Assembly (NCBI GenBank): GCA_902519375.1
Contig: CABYJS010000006.1
Location: 1 to 45,884 of the forward strand
Source: an uncultured Pelagibacteraceae bacterium
GTDB taxonomy: Bacteria > Pseudomonadota > Alphaproteobacteria > Pelagibacterales > Pelagibacteraceae
Reading direction: 5' to 3'
Length of the DNA: 45,884 nt
Shown: piece by piece, positions 8,684 through 17,214 of the stretch
Layout of the letters: each line of letters begins with the position of its first letter
Numbering within the stretch: position 1 is the stretch's first letter
Notes under the pieces: generated by a model
Seen by the model: only the letters and a program-made list of their open reading frames with translations
What the model was told of the DNA's origin: nothing
The model's database searches: none
Made by a program: the position numbers and the translations under genes

Positions 8684-9944
8684 TATTTGTTTTTAGTAGT
8701 TGAAAATTCATAAAATTTTTAAAGGTTTTACATAACATATTTATAAGTTCCAATCTGTTTTTTCGTAAATCTTCATTTTCTTCGTTAACTTTTACATTAT
8801 CAAAAAACTCAAAAACTTCTTTTTTAGCACCTGCTAAAATGGATAAAGATTGTTCATAATTTTCATCATCATCTATGTTCGAATAATATTTTTTGATTTC
8901 GTCAATTTTTTTTAATAAGTTTTTTTCAAATTCTGTTTTAAAAATTCCAGGATCAGTTGTATTAGTAATATCAATCTCTTTATTTTTCATTTCATTATCC
9001 AAAATATTTGATGCTCTTTTATAACTTGCAGTAATATCATATCCTATCTGACTGTTTATAATTTTATTAATACTCTGAGCTTTTTCAAAAGATGAGAATA
9101 ATTTATTAAGTGTAAAGGATGAAATAATAGCATCTATTATATCATAACGGATATTTTTTTCTTTAAGATAATATTTGAATCTATCTTTCAAAAAATTATT
9201 TAATTCATCTTTTAGAACTTTATTTGAAAAACTATGTCCTTGTTCTTGATACAAACTTTCAGAATAATCTAACAGATCTTTTACTTTTAAATCTTTTTTA
9301 TTTTCAATAATAGTTCTAATAATTCCAAGAGCTAATCTTCTAAGAGCAAATGGATCTTTTGAACTTGTTGGTTTTTCATTAATTCCAAAAAAACCAACCA
9401 AAGTATCAATTTTATCAGTAATAGATAAAGTTACACTAAAAGGTTTTCTGGGGATTTTAGAATTTAGACCAATAGGTAAATATTGCTCAGTTAATGCTAA
9501 TGAAATATCCTTATCAAATCCTTGATGAGATGAAAAATACCCACCCATAACACCTTGAAGTTCTGGGAACTCTCCAACAAGATCTGAGGTTAGATCAGTT
9601 TTGCATATCGAAGCTGAAAGTTCAACTTTTTCTTTACTAATTAATAATTCATCAGAAATCATTCCACCTAACTTTCTCATCCGTTGAACTTTGTCAAAGT
9701 ATGTTCCTAATCCTTTAAAAAAATTAATCAATCTTAACTCTGATACTTTTTTAACTAGGTTTTGAGTCTTATCTTTATTCCAAAAAAACTCAGCATCACT
9801 TAATCTAGCTTCTACTACTCTTTCATTTCCAATTTTAATCAATCCCTTAGTATCTTTTTTATTTGCAACAATCAAAAATTCGTTTGTTACCTCCTTTTTT
9901 TGATTAAAAGTTGGAAAATATTTTTGATGAGATTGCATTGTCAA
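8676..9944 (-). CDS. glyS: Glycyl-tRNA synthetase beta subunit, C-terminal part downstream of an in-frame stop
   Basis: This frame carries the last ~430 codons of GlyS, the beta subunit of the alpha2-beta2 bacterial glycyl-tRNA synthetase, which contacts tRNA-Gly. It includes the strongly conserved TMQSHQKYFP segment right after the break, then FFKGLGTYFDKVQRMRKL, TDLTSDLVGEFPELQGVMGGYF and DPFALRRLALGIIRTI, and ends with the helical anticodon-binding region. It lies in the same frame as the upstream part (9969-10748); only the TAA at 9969-9971 separates them, and eight sense codons between that TAA and the TTG at 9944 read LIPKEILI, continuing the family sequence. Possible restart codons are TTG 9944 and ATG 9938, both poorly spaced from any Shine-Dalgarno. 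Taken with the upstream part, the gene has the normal length of about 690 residues. Confidence 0.9.
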   Translation of the reverse strand: MTMQSHQKYFPTFNQKKEVTNEFLIVANKKDTKGLIKIGNERVVEARLSDAEFFWNKDKTQNLVKKVSELRLINFFKGLGTYFDKVQRMRKLGGMISDELLISKEKVELSASICKTDLTSDLVGEFPELQGVMGGYFSSHQGFDKDISLALTEQYLPIGLNSKIPRKPFSVTLSITDKIDTLVGFFGINEKPTSSKDPFALRRLALGIIRTIIENKKDLKVKDLLDYSESLYQEQGHSFSNKVLKDELNNFLKDRFKYYLKEKNIRYDIIDAIISSFTLNKLFSSFEKAQSINKIINSQIGYDITASYKRASNILDNEMKNKEIDITNTTDPGIFKTEFEKNLLKKIDEIKKYYSNIDDDENYEQSLSILAGAKKEVFEFFDNVKVNEENEDLRKNRLELINMLCKTFKNFMNFQLLKTNNE

Positions 9945-9968
9945 AATTAAAATTTCTTTTGGAATTAG

Positions 9969-9971
9969 TTA
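9969..9971 (-). other. In-frame TAA interrupting glyS
   Basis: On the minus strand the codons around this site read AAG AAA TTT TAA CTA ATT CCA AAA GAA. Frames before and after are identical, and homology to GlyS continues without loss of residues. The stop is followed by C, generally regarded as a weak termination context. The site may be a real nonsense mutation, a base-calling or assembly error, or a read-through site. Confidence 0.9.
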
Positions 9972-10748
9972 AAATTTCTTATTAAAACTACATAATAATA
10001 TATTTGGGTTATCTACTAAATCCACCACCTCCTCTAGAAGTTTTGGATTATCCTCAATTGTTAATTTTTTCTTATCTAATATTTTTTTAAATTCCCGATT
10101 TATTATTTCTTTTCTTTTGTTTTGACTCAAAATTGTTCCGTTATTTTGAAAATATTTTTTATAAGATTTAAAATCCTTAAAAAATTTAATCTTATCTTCA
10201 AAATCTTTATCTATAAAAGTCGAATTCGATGAGACAATATGGTGAAATTTAAAATTAATTGTTTTCTTATCAAATACTGCCAAGATTGATTTTAACGGCC
10301 GCCCCCAATTTATATTAAAATCTCCCCATTTCATTGATTTTTTCCAATTGTAGCTTTCTAGTAATTTAGGGATAAATTCAATTAATAAACTGGATGTTTT
10401 GAGTATTTTAGGTTTGGTTTTGTAAAAATAAAAATCACCCTTCTCAGTCTTTTTTTTAAATAATTCATTTTGCTCTATTTTATTTGACTTAACAAATCCT
10501 TCTAGTGCTTGCTCAGGGGCTCCAACTTTTGGTCCTTTGATTTCCTCGGACAAAATTTTTACTTCTTTATCTAAGCCTTCAAAAACTATTATTAATCTAT
10601 TAGGTGTGGATAAAGAAAAACTTTTTTTTGATTTTATTGATCTTTTTAAAAAAATTTTTTGAAATTCTTCTAAAAGTTCTTCACGAAGATTTTTTTGAAG
10701 TCGAGAAGGAATTTCCTCACTAAATAACTCTAAAAAAAATTCTGCCAT
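9969..10748 (-). CDS. glyS: Glycyl-tRNA synthetase beta subunit, N-terminal part ending at a premature stop
   Basis: The first 259 residues of GlyS, beginning with FFLELFSEEIPSRLQKNL, the usual family N-terminus, and including the GPKVGAP and SMKWGD segments. It ends in LVDNPNILLCSFNKKF followed by TAA at 9969-9971. In homologues the chain continues F-L-x-I-P-K-E, and the bases after the TAA encode exactly L-I-P-K-E, so the stop replaces one sense codon, plausibly leucine TTA changed to TAA. No frameshift is involved. ATG 10748 starts 1 bp after the glyQ stop codon. A 259-residue protein alone would lack most of the beta subunit and should not support aminoacylation. Confidence 0.9.
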   Translation of the reverse strand: MAEFFLELFSEEIPSRLQKNLREELLEEFQKIFLKRSIKSKKSFSLSTPNRLIIVFEGLDKEVKILSEEIKGPKVGAPEQALEGFVKSNKIEQNELFKKKTEKGDFYFYKTKPKILKTSSLLIEFIPKLLESYNWKKSMKWGDFNINWGRPLKSILAVFDKKTINFKFHHIVSSNSTFIDKDFEDKIKFFKDFKSYKKYFQNNGTILSQNKRKEIINREFKKILDKKKLTIEDNPKLLEEVVDLVDNPNILLCSFNKKF

Positions 10749-10749
10749 T

Positions 10750-11631
10750 TTAAATTTGGGTGTCTATCCAGATGCCAGCAGCTGATTTTGTAATTTCTCT
10801 AATTCTTCCAATATATTCGGCTCTTTGAGCAACACTAATTGCTCCCCTAGAGTCTAGAATATTAAAAATATGGCTTGCTTTTAAGCACTGATCATAAGCT
10901 GGCAAAGATATTTTTTTTTCAACCAAAGATTTTGCCTCATTTTCAAACATATCAAACATCTTAAATAGATTTATTGTATTTGCATGTTCGAAATTATATG
11001 CTGAAAACTCTTTTTCTGATTGATAAAAAACATCACCATACTTTACATCTTCGTTATTCCAAATTAAATCATAGACATTTTTTTTTTGTTGGGTGAACAT
11101 GCATATTCTTTCTAAGCCATAAGTTATTTCTACTGATACAGGCTTACATTCAAACCCTGCCATTTGTTGAAAATATGTAAATTGAGTTATCTCCATACCA
11201 TCACACCAAACTTCCCACCCTAATCCTGCGGCTCCTAAAGTCGGACTTTCCCAATCATCCTCTACAAATCTAATATCATGATCTTTATGATCAATACCTA
11301 TTGTATACAAACTATTTAAATAAAGTTTTTTAATATTTGAGGGAGACGGTTTTATGATTACTTGGAACTGATAATAGTGTTGAAGTCTGTTAGGATTATC
11401 TCCATACCTACCATCCGTTGGCCTTCTTGAGGGTTGCACATAAGCTGCTTTCCAAGGTTTAGGACCTAAAGATCTAAGTGTGGTAGCAGGATGAAATGTT
11501 CCAGCACCAACTTCCATATCGTAAGGTTGTAAAATTATACAACCATGTTTGCTCCAAAATTTTTGTAAATTTAAAATTGTATCTTGAAAAGTTTGAAACT
11601 TTTGTTTTTTTTTATTTATTTTAGAGGCCAT
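10750..11631 (-). CDS. glyQ: Glycyl-tRNA synthetase alpha subunit
   Basis: GlyQ is the catalytic alpha subunit of the heterotetrameric class IIc glycyl-tRNA synthetase, forming glycyl-adenylate. The start of the fold, [24 protein letters not shown], is followed by [30 protein letters not shown] (motif 2 region), [19 protein letters not shown] and [10 protein letters not shown] chose ATG 11631 ([10 protein letters not shown], 293 residues), which matches family length and overlaps the sppA stop by 11 bp. The frame is open further upstream to a start at 11670, but that would run 50 bp into sppA and add 13 residues without family counterparts. It is followed after 1 bp by glyS, its obligate partner, which is interrupted here. 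Confidence 0.95.
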   Translation of the reverse strand: MASKINKKKQKFQTFQDTILNLQKFWSKHGCIILQPYDMEVGAGTFHPATTLRSLGPKPWKAAYVQPSRRPTDGRYGDNPNRLQHYYQFQVIIKPSPSNIKKLYLNSLYTIGIDHKDHDIRFVEDDWESPTLGAAGLGWEVWCDGMEITQFTYFQQMAGFECKPVSVEITYGLERICMFTQQKKNVYDLIWNNEDVKYGDVFYQSEKEFSAYNFEHANTINLFKMFDMFENEAKSLVEKKISLPAYDQCLKASHIFNILDSRGAISVAQRAEYIGRIREITKSAAGIWIDTQI

Positions 11632-12427
11632 ATCTCTGCCAAATAGATTTTTCATCCAATATATTTGCAAATTGATCTAGATGATCATTAGAAGATGACA
11701 ATTTTTTGCTTAACCACCCTTTAGATTTCTCAAATTTTTTAATCAAAACGTCATCACCAAACTTTTCTTTTAATACTTGATTGGCGTCTCCAATTTCATC
11801 TATAAGACCTAAATCTTTAGCTTTACTTCCAGACCAAAATTCTCCAGAAAATAATTCTACTTCAGTTTTTTTCAGTTTTATTCCACGACTCGTTTCTACT
11901 ACATTTATGAAATCTTTGTGTAAATCTAATTGAATATTTTTAAGTCTCTCAATATCCTCTTTTTTTTCTTCAAGAAAAGGATCTAAAGTACTTTTGTTTT
12001 TTCCAGCGGTGTGAACTCTTCTTTCTACTCCAATTTTTTTTATTAATTCTGTAAAACCAAAAGAAGAATAAATAACACCTATTGATCCTATTATGGAACT
12101 TGAGTTTGCGTATATTTCATCACCAGCACATGCAATTAAATAGCCACCAGAAGCAGCAACATCTTCAGCAAAAATTATTACTTTTTTTTTATTTTTTTTT
12201 GCCTGTTGTCTAATAAAATTATAAATAAGATGAGATTGAACGGGAGAACCGCCGGGAGAATTTATTGTAATTGCAACACAAGGTGCCTTTTTAACTGAAA
12301 AAGCCTTTAAAATAATATCTTCTTGACCAGAAAAATCTATACCTTGCTTAAATTTTCCAACATTTCCTATCACCCCATTTAATTTAATATGGGGAACAAT
12401 TTTTTTCTTTTTAAAAAAAGAGAACAT
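11621..12427 (-). CDS. sppA: S49-family peptidase (SppA/SohB-like signal peptide peptidase)
   Basis: A 268-residue serine protease of the S49 family, which cleaves leftover signal peptides in or at the inner membrane. The catalytic serine is Ser93 in [17 protein letters not shown]. The lysine general base is Lys145 in [11 protein letters not shown], the two forming the Ser-Lys dyad. An early NSPGGS strand-turn matches the family. Unlike E. coli SppA there is only one protease domain, as in short bacterial S49 enzymes. The N-terminus (MFSFFKKKK) has no convincing transmembrane anchor, so membrane attachment may be peripheral. It is the first gene of the minus-strand unit with glyQ, glyS and ppdK, downstream of a candidate promoter at 12468-12495. 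Confidence 0.9.
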   Translation of the reverse strand: MFSFFKKKKIVPHIKLNGVIGNVGKFKQGIDFSGQEDIILKAFSVKKAPCVAITINSPGGSPVQSHLIYNFIRQQAKKNKKKVIIFAEDVAASGGYLIACAGDEIYANSSSIIGSIGVIYSSFGFTELIKKIGVERRVHTAGKNKSTLDPFLEEKKEDIERLKNIQLDLHKDFINVVETSRGIKLKKTEVELFSGEFWSGSKAKDLGLIDEIGDANQVLKEKFGDDVLIKKFEKSKGWLSKKLSSSNDHLDQFANILDEKSIWQRYGL

Positions 12428-12467
12428 TTTTAATCTTTATAGAACTTTTTAATGAATATAAAGACAC

Positions 12468-12495
12468 CTTATAATTGAAGAATCAGGTGCGTCAA
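12468..12495 (-). promoter_or_regulatory. Candidate sigma-70 promoter for sppA-glyQ-glyS-ppdK
   Basis: On the minus strand TTGACG (12490-12495) and TATAAG (12468-12473) are separated by 16 bp, close to the consensus for the housekeeping sigma factor. The predicted transcript start near 12461 leaves a leader of about 34 nt before the sppA ATG. Its -35 box directly abuts the -35 box of the opposing ispB promoter. Confidence 0.55.
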
Positions 12496-12524
12496 TTGAT
12501 AAGTAATAAAAATAAAGTTATTAT
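12496..12524 (+). promoter_or_regulatory. Candidate sigma-70 promoter for ispB
   Basis: TTGATA (12496-12501) is followed 17 bp later by TATTAT (12519-12524); an overlapping TATACT (12522-12527) is a second possible -10. The predicted start near 12531 leaves only about 12 nt of leader before the ispB ATG at 12543, with no Shine-Dalgarno visible in it. Confidence 0.55.
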
Positions 12525-12542
12525 ACTAGTTTGTTCACCTAA

Positions 12543-13556
12543 ATGGGAACAGTAATTCAACTAAAAAACAAAATAAACAATTCTTATTTTCAACTTAAAG
12601 ACTCTGTTGAAGATAAACTATTGCTAGTTGAAGAAAAGATTAAATCAAAACTAATAAGTGATGTTGAATTGGTCAAAAAAATGACTGACTACCATCTTGA
12701 CACCGGTGGCAAAAGGCTTAGGGCTTTATTAACACTAGGATCAGCTAAAATATGTGGTTACTCAAAAGGAACTAGAGATATTAATCTAGCTGCGTGTGTA
12801 GAATTAATTCACGCTGCAACTTTAATGCATGACGACGTTATAGATAACGGCTCGGTAAGAAGAGGGAAAAAAACATTAAACAGTATTTGGAATAACCATT
12901 CATCTGTATTAATTGGAGATTATTTACTAAGTAGATGTTTTGAAATGATGGTAGAGGATGGAAGTATAGAAGTTTTAAAACTGCTATCATCTACATCTTC
13001 AAAAATTGCTCAAGGTGAAGTTTTACAACTTCAACATCAAAGTGAAGTTGATATGCTAGAAGAAACATATCTTAAAATTATATCTGCAAAAACAGCAGAA
13101 TTATTTGCAGCAGCGACAAAAGTTGGAGCAATTCTCTCTGATATGAAATCTAAAGAAAAAGAAGCTTTAGAATTCTATGGAAGAAATCTTGGTTTAACTT
13201 TTCAAATTGCTGACGATACTTTGGACTACAACTCAGAACTAAAATTATTTGGAAAAAAAATTGGACAAGATTTTTATGAAGGTAAAATCACTCTACCTAT
13301 AATCCTATTGTTTCAAAAAGCAGATGATGAAGAAAAAGAGAGACTTAAAGAAATTTTTTCTAAAAACGTAAGGAGTGAAGATGACTTAGAATACTCTTTA
13401 TCAAAGATAAAAAGATATGAAATAATTAAAGCATGCTATCAAAAAGCCGAGCACTATATTAATTTAGCCTCTAACTCTTTGTCAGTGTTTAGTGATAGTG
13501 AAGAAAAAAGTATTCTTGAGAACTTAACTTCTTTTAGTTTAACTAGAAATTTTTAG
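12543..13556 (+). CDS. ispB: Long-chain polyprenyl diphosphate synthase (octaprenyl/decaprenyl type)
   Basis: A 337-residue trans-prenyltransferase that extends farnesyl diphosphate with isopentenyl units to build the side chain of ubiquinone. The first aspartate-rich motif is in HAATLMHDDVIDNG and the second in FQIADDTLDY, both complete, and the GGKRLRALL motif that binds IPP is near residue 55. The overall sequence is closer to IspB than to the short-chain synthase encoded at 17211-18083, so the two enzymes divide chain lengths between them; the exact product length cannot be judged by eye. ATG 12543 follows a candidate promoter with a very short leader. The stop codon overlaps the pdxH stop by 4 bp (TTAG read on both strands). 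Confidence 0.92.
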   Translation: MGTVIQLKNKINNSYFQLKDSVEDKLLLVEEKIKSKLISDVELVKKMTDYHLDTGGKRLRALLTLGSAKICGYSKGTRDINLAACVELIHAATLMHDDVIDNGSVRRGKKTLNSIWNNHSSVLIGDYLLSRCFEMMVEDGSIEVLKLLSSTSSKIAQGEVLQLQHQSEVDMLEETYLKIISAKTAELFAAATKVGAILSDMKSKEKEALEFYGRNLGLTFQIADDTLDYNSELKLFGKKIGQDFYEGKITLPIILLFQKADDEEKERLKEIFSKNVRSEDDLEYSLSKIKRYEIIKACYQKAEHYINLASNSLSVFSDSEEKSILENLTSFSLTRNF

Positions 13557-14179
13557 GGACTCAAAATATTCTTTACCCAAGTATTATTATTTTTTAAGTT
13601 ATATTTTAATCTTTCGTGAATTCTATTATCTCCATCTAACCAAAATTCAATACTAGTTGGTTTAAGATTCCATCCAGACCAATAATCTGGTCTTGGCACA
13701 TTATTCTTATCGTTATATTTTTTTTTAAAATCATCTAAAGTTTTTAAAAGTTCATCTCTATTTTTCAAAATACTACTTTGTTTAGAGGCCCACGCACCTA
13801 TTCTACTCTCATATGCTCTCGTATTATAATAGTCATCAGCAGTTTTTTTGTCTACGAGTTGAAGAGTTCCAACAATTCTAATTTGTCTTAATAGACTCTT
13901 CCAATGAAAACACATTGAAGCGTTAGGATTTTCTTTTAATTCTTTTCCTTTTTGACTATTTAAATTTGTGTAAAAAATAAATCCATTTTGATCAAAACCT
14001 TTAAGAAGAACCATTCTAACAGAAGGAATTCCCACTCTATTAGCCGTTCCAAGGGCTAGAGCGTTAGGATCATTTATTTCTTTACTTTTTGCCTCAGCAA
14101 ACCACCTTTCAAATAATTGAAATGGATCATCAAGATCTAAAAAGCACTTATTGAGCCCTAATGAGTTTTTTTGATTCAT
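13553..14179 (-). CDS. pdxH: Pyridoxamine/pyridoxine 5'-phosphate oxidase
   Basis: PdxH is an FMN flavoenzyme oxidising PNP or PMP to pyridoxal 5'-phosphate, the last step of B6 synthesis and its salvage. The 208-residue chain has the family landmarks in order: FERWFAEA near residue 23, RMVLLKGFDQNGFIFYTNLNSQKG, FHWKSLLRQIRIVG, ESRIGAWASKQS, WSGWNLKP and the C-terminal FWLDGDNRIHERLKY that binds FMN and substrate. It is a single-gene minus-strand unit between two plus-strand genes, convergent with ispB (4-bp overlap) and divergent from aroC (33-bp gap). ATG 14179 gives the usual N-terminus. Confidence 0.94.
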   Translation of the reverse strand: MNQKNSLGLNKCFLDLDDPFQLFERWFAEAKSKEINDPNALALGTANRVGIPSVRMVLLKGFDQNGFIFYTNLNSQKGKELKENPNASMCFHWKSLLRQIRIVGTLQLVDKKTADDYYNTRAYESRIGAWASKQSSILKNRDELLKTLDDFKKKYNDKNNVPRPDYWSGWNLKPTSIEFWLDGDNRIHERLKYNLKNNNTWVKNILSP

Positions 14180-14199
14180 AATTTTAACAAAATAAACTA

Positions 14200-14210
14200 T
14201 ATAATATAAT
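14200..14210 (+). promoter_or_regulatory. Candidate -10 region immediately before aroC
   Basis: Two overlapping TATAAT hexamers lie at 14200-14205 and 14205-14210, only 3-8 bp before the aroC ATG at 14213. Transcription from the first would begin at or beside the start codon, giving a leaderless or near-leaderless message. No good -35 is seen at 16-18 bp. In such AT-rich DNA a chance match is possible. Confidence 0.35.
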
Positions 14211-14212
14211 TA

Positions 14213-15295
14213 ATGTCATTTAATACTTTTGGAAAGTTTTTTCGTTTCACTACATGGGGAGAATCCCATGGCCCAGCTATTGGCTGTATAATTGACGGTT
14301 GTCCTCCGTTAATTCAACTAAAAGAGCAAGATATTCAAAAAGAATTAGATAAGAGGAAACCCGGCCAATCAAAATTTACAACTCAAAGAAAAGAAAGTGA
14401 TAAAGTTCAGATTCTATCTGGGGTCTTTGAGGGTAAAACAACAGGTACACCAATATCCTTAATAATTTACAATGAAGATATGAGATCAAAAGATTATAAA
14501 AATATCAAAGATAAATTTAGACCTGGTCATGCTGACTTTACCTATTTTAAAAAATATGGAATAAGAGACTATAGAGGTGGAGGGAGGTCCTCTGCTAGGG
14601 AAACAGCTGCAAGAGTTGCCGCAGGTGCGATAGCTAAAAAAGTTTTAGAAAAAAAATTAGGTAAGAAATTTAAAATATCTGCTGGTGTTACTCAATTAGG
14701 TATTCTTGGTTGTGACACTTCAAAATGGGATGAAAAAATAATTTACAAAAATCCATTTTTTTGCCCTGATAAATCAATGTTAAAAATTTGGGAAAAATAT
14801 TTACTTAGTATAAGAAAAGCTGGATCTTCCTGTGGTGCAATAATTGAAGTAAGAGCGAATGGAGTCCCTGCAGGATTAGGAGCACCAATTTACTCAAAAT
14901 TAGATTCTGATATTGCATCTGCAATGATGAGTATTAATGCAGTCAAAGGAGTAAATATTGGTTCTGGAATGAATTCAGCTCAATTATCTGGAGAGGAAAA
15001 TTCAGATGAAATTTCACAAAAGAAAACGAAAATGAAATTTGCTTCAAATAATGCTGGTGGAATACTTGGTGGTATTTCATCAGGACAAGATATAATTGTT
15101 TCTTTTGCTGTAAAACCTACTTCTTCAATTTTAAAAAGTAGAAAAACAATTAATAAATTTGGAAAAAATACAACTATCTCAGTAAAAGGTAGACATGATC
15201 CTTGTGTAGGAATAAGAGCTGTGCCAGTTGGTGAGGCTATGCTTTCATGTGTTTTGCTAGATCATTATCTTATGAATAAAGGACAGTGTAGTTGA
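14213..15295 (+). CDS. aroC: Chorismate synthase
   Basis: AroC removes phosphate from 5-enolpyruvylshikimate-3-phosphate to form chorismate, the branch-point for aromatic amino acids, folate and quinones, and needs reduced FMN. The N-terminal [23 protein letters not shown], the central [37 protein letters not shown] and the C-terminal [18 protein letters not shown] are all intact, covering the FMN and substrate sites. Length (360 residues) is normal. It stands alone on the plus strand, 33 bp from the divergent pdxH and 5 bp from the end of dxs on the other strand. Confidence 0.97.
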   Translation: MSFNTFGKFFRFTTWGESHGPAIGCIIDGCPPLIQLKEQDIQKELDKRKPGQSKFTTQRKESDKVQILSGVFEGKTTGTPISLIIYNEDMRSKDYKNIKDKFRPGHADFTYFKKYGIRDYRGGGRSSARETAARVAAGAIAKKVLEKKLGKKFKISAGVTQLGILGCDTSKWDEKIIYKNPFFCPDKSMLKIWEKYLLSIRKAGSSCGAIIEVRANGVPAGLGAPIYSKLDSDIASAMMSINAVKGVNIGSGMNSAQLSGEENSDEISQKKTKMKFASNNAGGILGGISSGQDIIVSFAVKPTSSILKSRKTINKFGKNTTISVKGRHDPCVGIRAVPVGEAMLSCVLLDHYLMNKGQCS

Positions 15296-15300
15296 TGAAA

Positions 15301-17214
15301 TTACTTTTGTTTTTGTAAAATAATATTTGAATTTAACACATCCAAAACTTTTTCCTCAATTGAATCAGAGTCTAGATTTGCAATTTTATACATATTCTCA
15401 GGTGTATCTTGATCAATAAAAATATCTGGAAGTGTCAAGGACCTAAATTTTAAATTATTATCTATCAAACCTTTTTTTGATAAAAAATTAACTACATGAG
15501 ATCCAAAACCACCAATTGCTCCCTCTTCAATAGTGATTATTGCTTCATGGGTAGTTGCTAATTGCCAAATTAGATTTTCATCTAAAGGTTTTGCAAATCT
15601 CGCATCTACTATTGTTATATCAACTCCTTTTTTTTTTAAATTTTTTGCTGCTTTTAGTGTCTCACTTAATCTTGCTCCAAAATTTAGAACAGCTAATTTT
15701 TTTCCCTCTTGAATAACCTTTGATCTACCTATCTCTATCTTTTCATCAATTGATGGTAAAGTAACACCCATTCCAGTTCCTCTAGGATATCTAAATGCAC
15801 AAGGTCTATCATTAATTTCTGTTGAGGTATTTATCATTCTTACTAATTCAGCTTCGTCGCTAGCAGCCATTACTACAAAATTTGGTAAAGTTGATAAATA
15901 AGTAATATCAAAACTTCCAGCATGAGTAGGTCCGTCAGCACCAACTAACCCAGCCCTATCAATCGCGAATCTCACTGGCAAACTTTGAATTGCTATATCA
16001 TGAACTACTTGATCGTAAGCTCTTTGAAGAAATGTAGAATATATAGCTGCATAAGGTTTATAATTTTCAGTTGCTAAACCAGCAGCAAATGTGACTGCAT
16101 GCTGTTCAGCAATACCAACATCAAAAGTTCTTTCTGGAAATTCTTTTTTAAATATATCAAGACCTGTCCCATCTGGCATTGCCGCAGTTATAGCAACTAT
16201 TTTACTGTCTTTTTTAGCGTGTTGAATCAAAGTATTGGCAAACACTTTTGTATAAGATGGTAATTTACTAGAACCTTTAGATTGCTCACCAGTCTTTACA
16301 TTAAACTTTGATACTCCATGATAATTATCTTTTGCTTGCTCTGCATATGAATAACCTTTTCCTTTTTTAGTTTTAATATGAATTAAAATTGGTCCTTCAT
16401 GTTTTGAATCTCTTGCGTTTTTTAAAATAGGAATTAAGGAACTTAAATCGTGTCCATCTATAGGGCCTATATAATAGAATCCAAGAGAGTTAAATAAAGT
16501 CCCACCTGTTACAGCTGATCTAAGTAAATCCTCAGCTTTACCAGCTTTAGCACTAAATCTTTTTGAAAATGCAGATGTAATTAATTTAATAGTTTCTCTT
16601 AAACTAAAATAAATCTTTCCTGAAAAAATTTTAGCTAAATATGTTCCCATTGCTCCAACAGGTCTCGCAATTGACATATCATTATCATTTAAAATAACAA
16701 TCATTTTAGTTTTTGAGGCACCAGCGTTATTCATAGCCTCGTAAGCCATACCTGCACTAATAGCTCCATCACCTATAACCGCTACTACATTATCAGATTT
16801 ATTTGACAATTTATTTGCTTCAGCAATTCCTAAAGCAGAAGATATTGATGTTGAACTATGCGCTGCACCAAAGGTATCATATTCGCTTTCGCTTCTTTTT
16901 GTAAAACCAGATAAGCCACCACCCTGTCGTAAAGTTCTTATTCTTTCTTTTCTTCCTGTTAAAATTTTGTGAGGATAACATTGATGTCCAACGTCCCATA
17001 TCAGTTTATCTTTTGGGGTATTAAAAATATAATGAAGAGCAACAGTTAACTCAACAACTCCTAAACTTGCTCCTAAGTGACCACCAGTGACAGATACTGC
17101 ATCAATCATTTCTTCTCTTAATTCATCAGCAACTTTCTGTAATTTTATCTCTGGTATTTTTTTTAAATCTAATGGAAAATTTATTTGATCTAAAAATTCG
17201 TATTCTTTTTTCAT
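15301..17214 (-). CDS. dxs: 1-Deoxy-D-xylulose-5-phosphate synthase
   Basis: Dxs condenses pyruvate and glyceraldehyde 3-phosphate to DXP, the first step of the MEP isoprenoid pathway, with thiamine diphosphate. The 637-residue chain has [19 protein letters not shown] near residue 43, the ThDP motif [18 protein letters not shown] ending in NDNDMSI, the GPIDGHD segment, and [17 protein letters not shown] with the catalytic acid of the second half. Its ATG overlaps the ispA stop by 4 bp (ATGA), implying coupling. xseB-ispA-dxs is a widely conserved bacterial order. It shares glyceraldehyde phosphate with the tkt-gapA-pgk-fba enzymes encoded further along the window. Confidence 0.97.
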   Translation of the reverse strand: MKKEYEFLDQINFPLDLKKIPEIKLQKVADELREEMIDAVSVTGGHLGASLGVVELTVALHYIFNTPKDKLIWDVGHQCYPHKILTGRKERIRTLRQGGGLSGFTKRSESEYDTFGAAHSSTSISSALGIAEANKLSNKSDNVVAVIGDGAISAGMAYEAMNNAGASKTKMIVILNDNDMSIARPVGAMGTYLAKIFSGKIYFSLRETIKLITSAFSKRFSAKAGKAEDLLRSAVTGGTLFNSLGFYYIGPIDGHDLSSLIPILKNARDSKHEGPILIHIKTKKGKGYSYAEQAKDNYHGVSKFNVKTGEQSKGSSKLPSYTKVFANTLIQHAKKDSKIVAITAAMPDGTGLDIFKKEFPERTFDVGIAEQHAVTFAAGLATENYKPYAAIYSTFLQRAYDQVVHDIAIQSLPVRFAIDRAGLVGADGPTHAGSFDITYLSTLPNFVVMAASDEAELVRMINTSTEINDRPCAFRYPRGTGMGVTLPSIDEKIEIGRSKVIQEGKKLAVLNFGARLSETLKAAKNLKKKGVDITIVDARFAKPLDENLIWQLATTHEAIITIEEGAIGGFGSHVVNFLSKKGLIDNNLKFRSLTLPDIFIDQDTPENMYKIANLDSDSIEEKVLDVLNSNIILQKQK

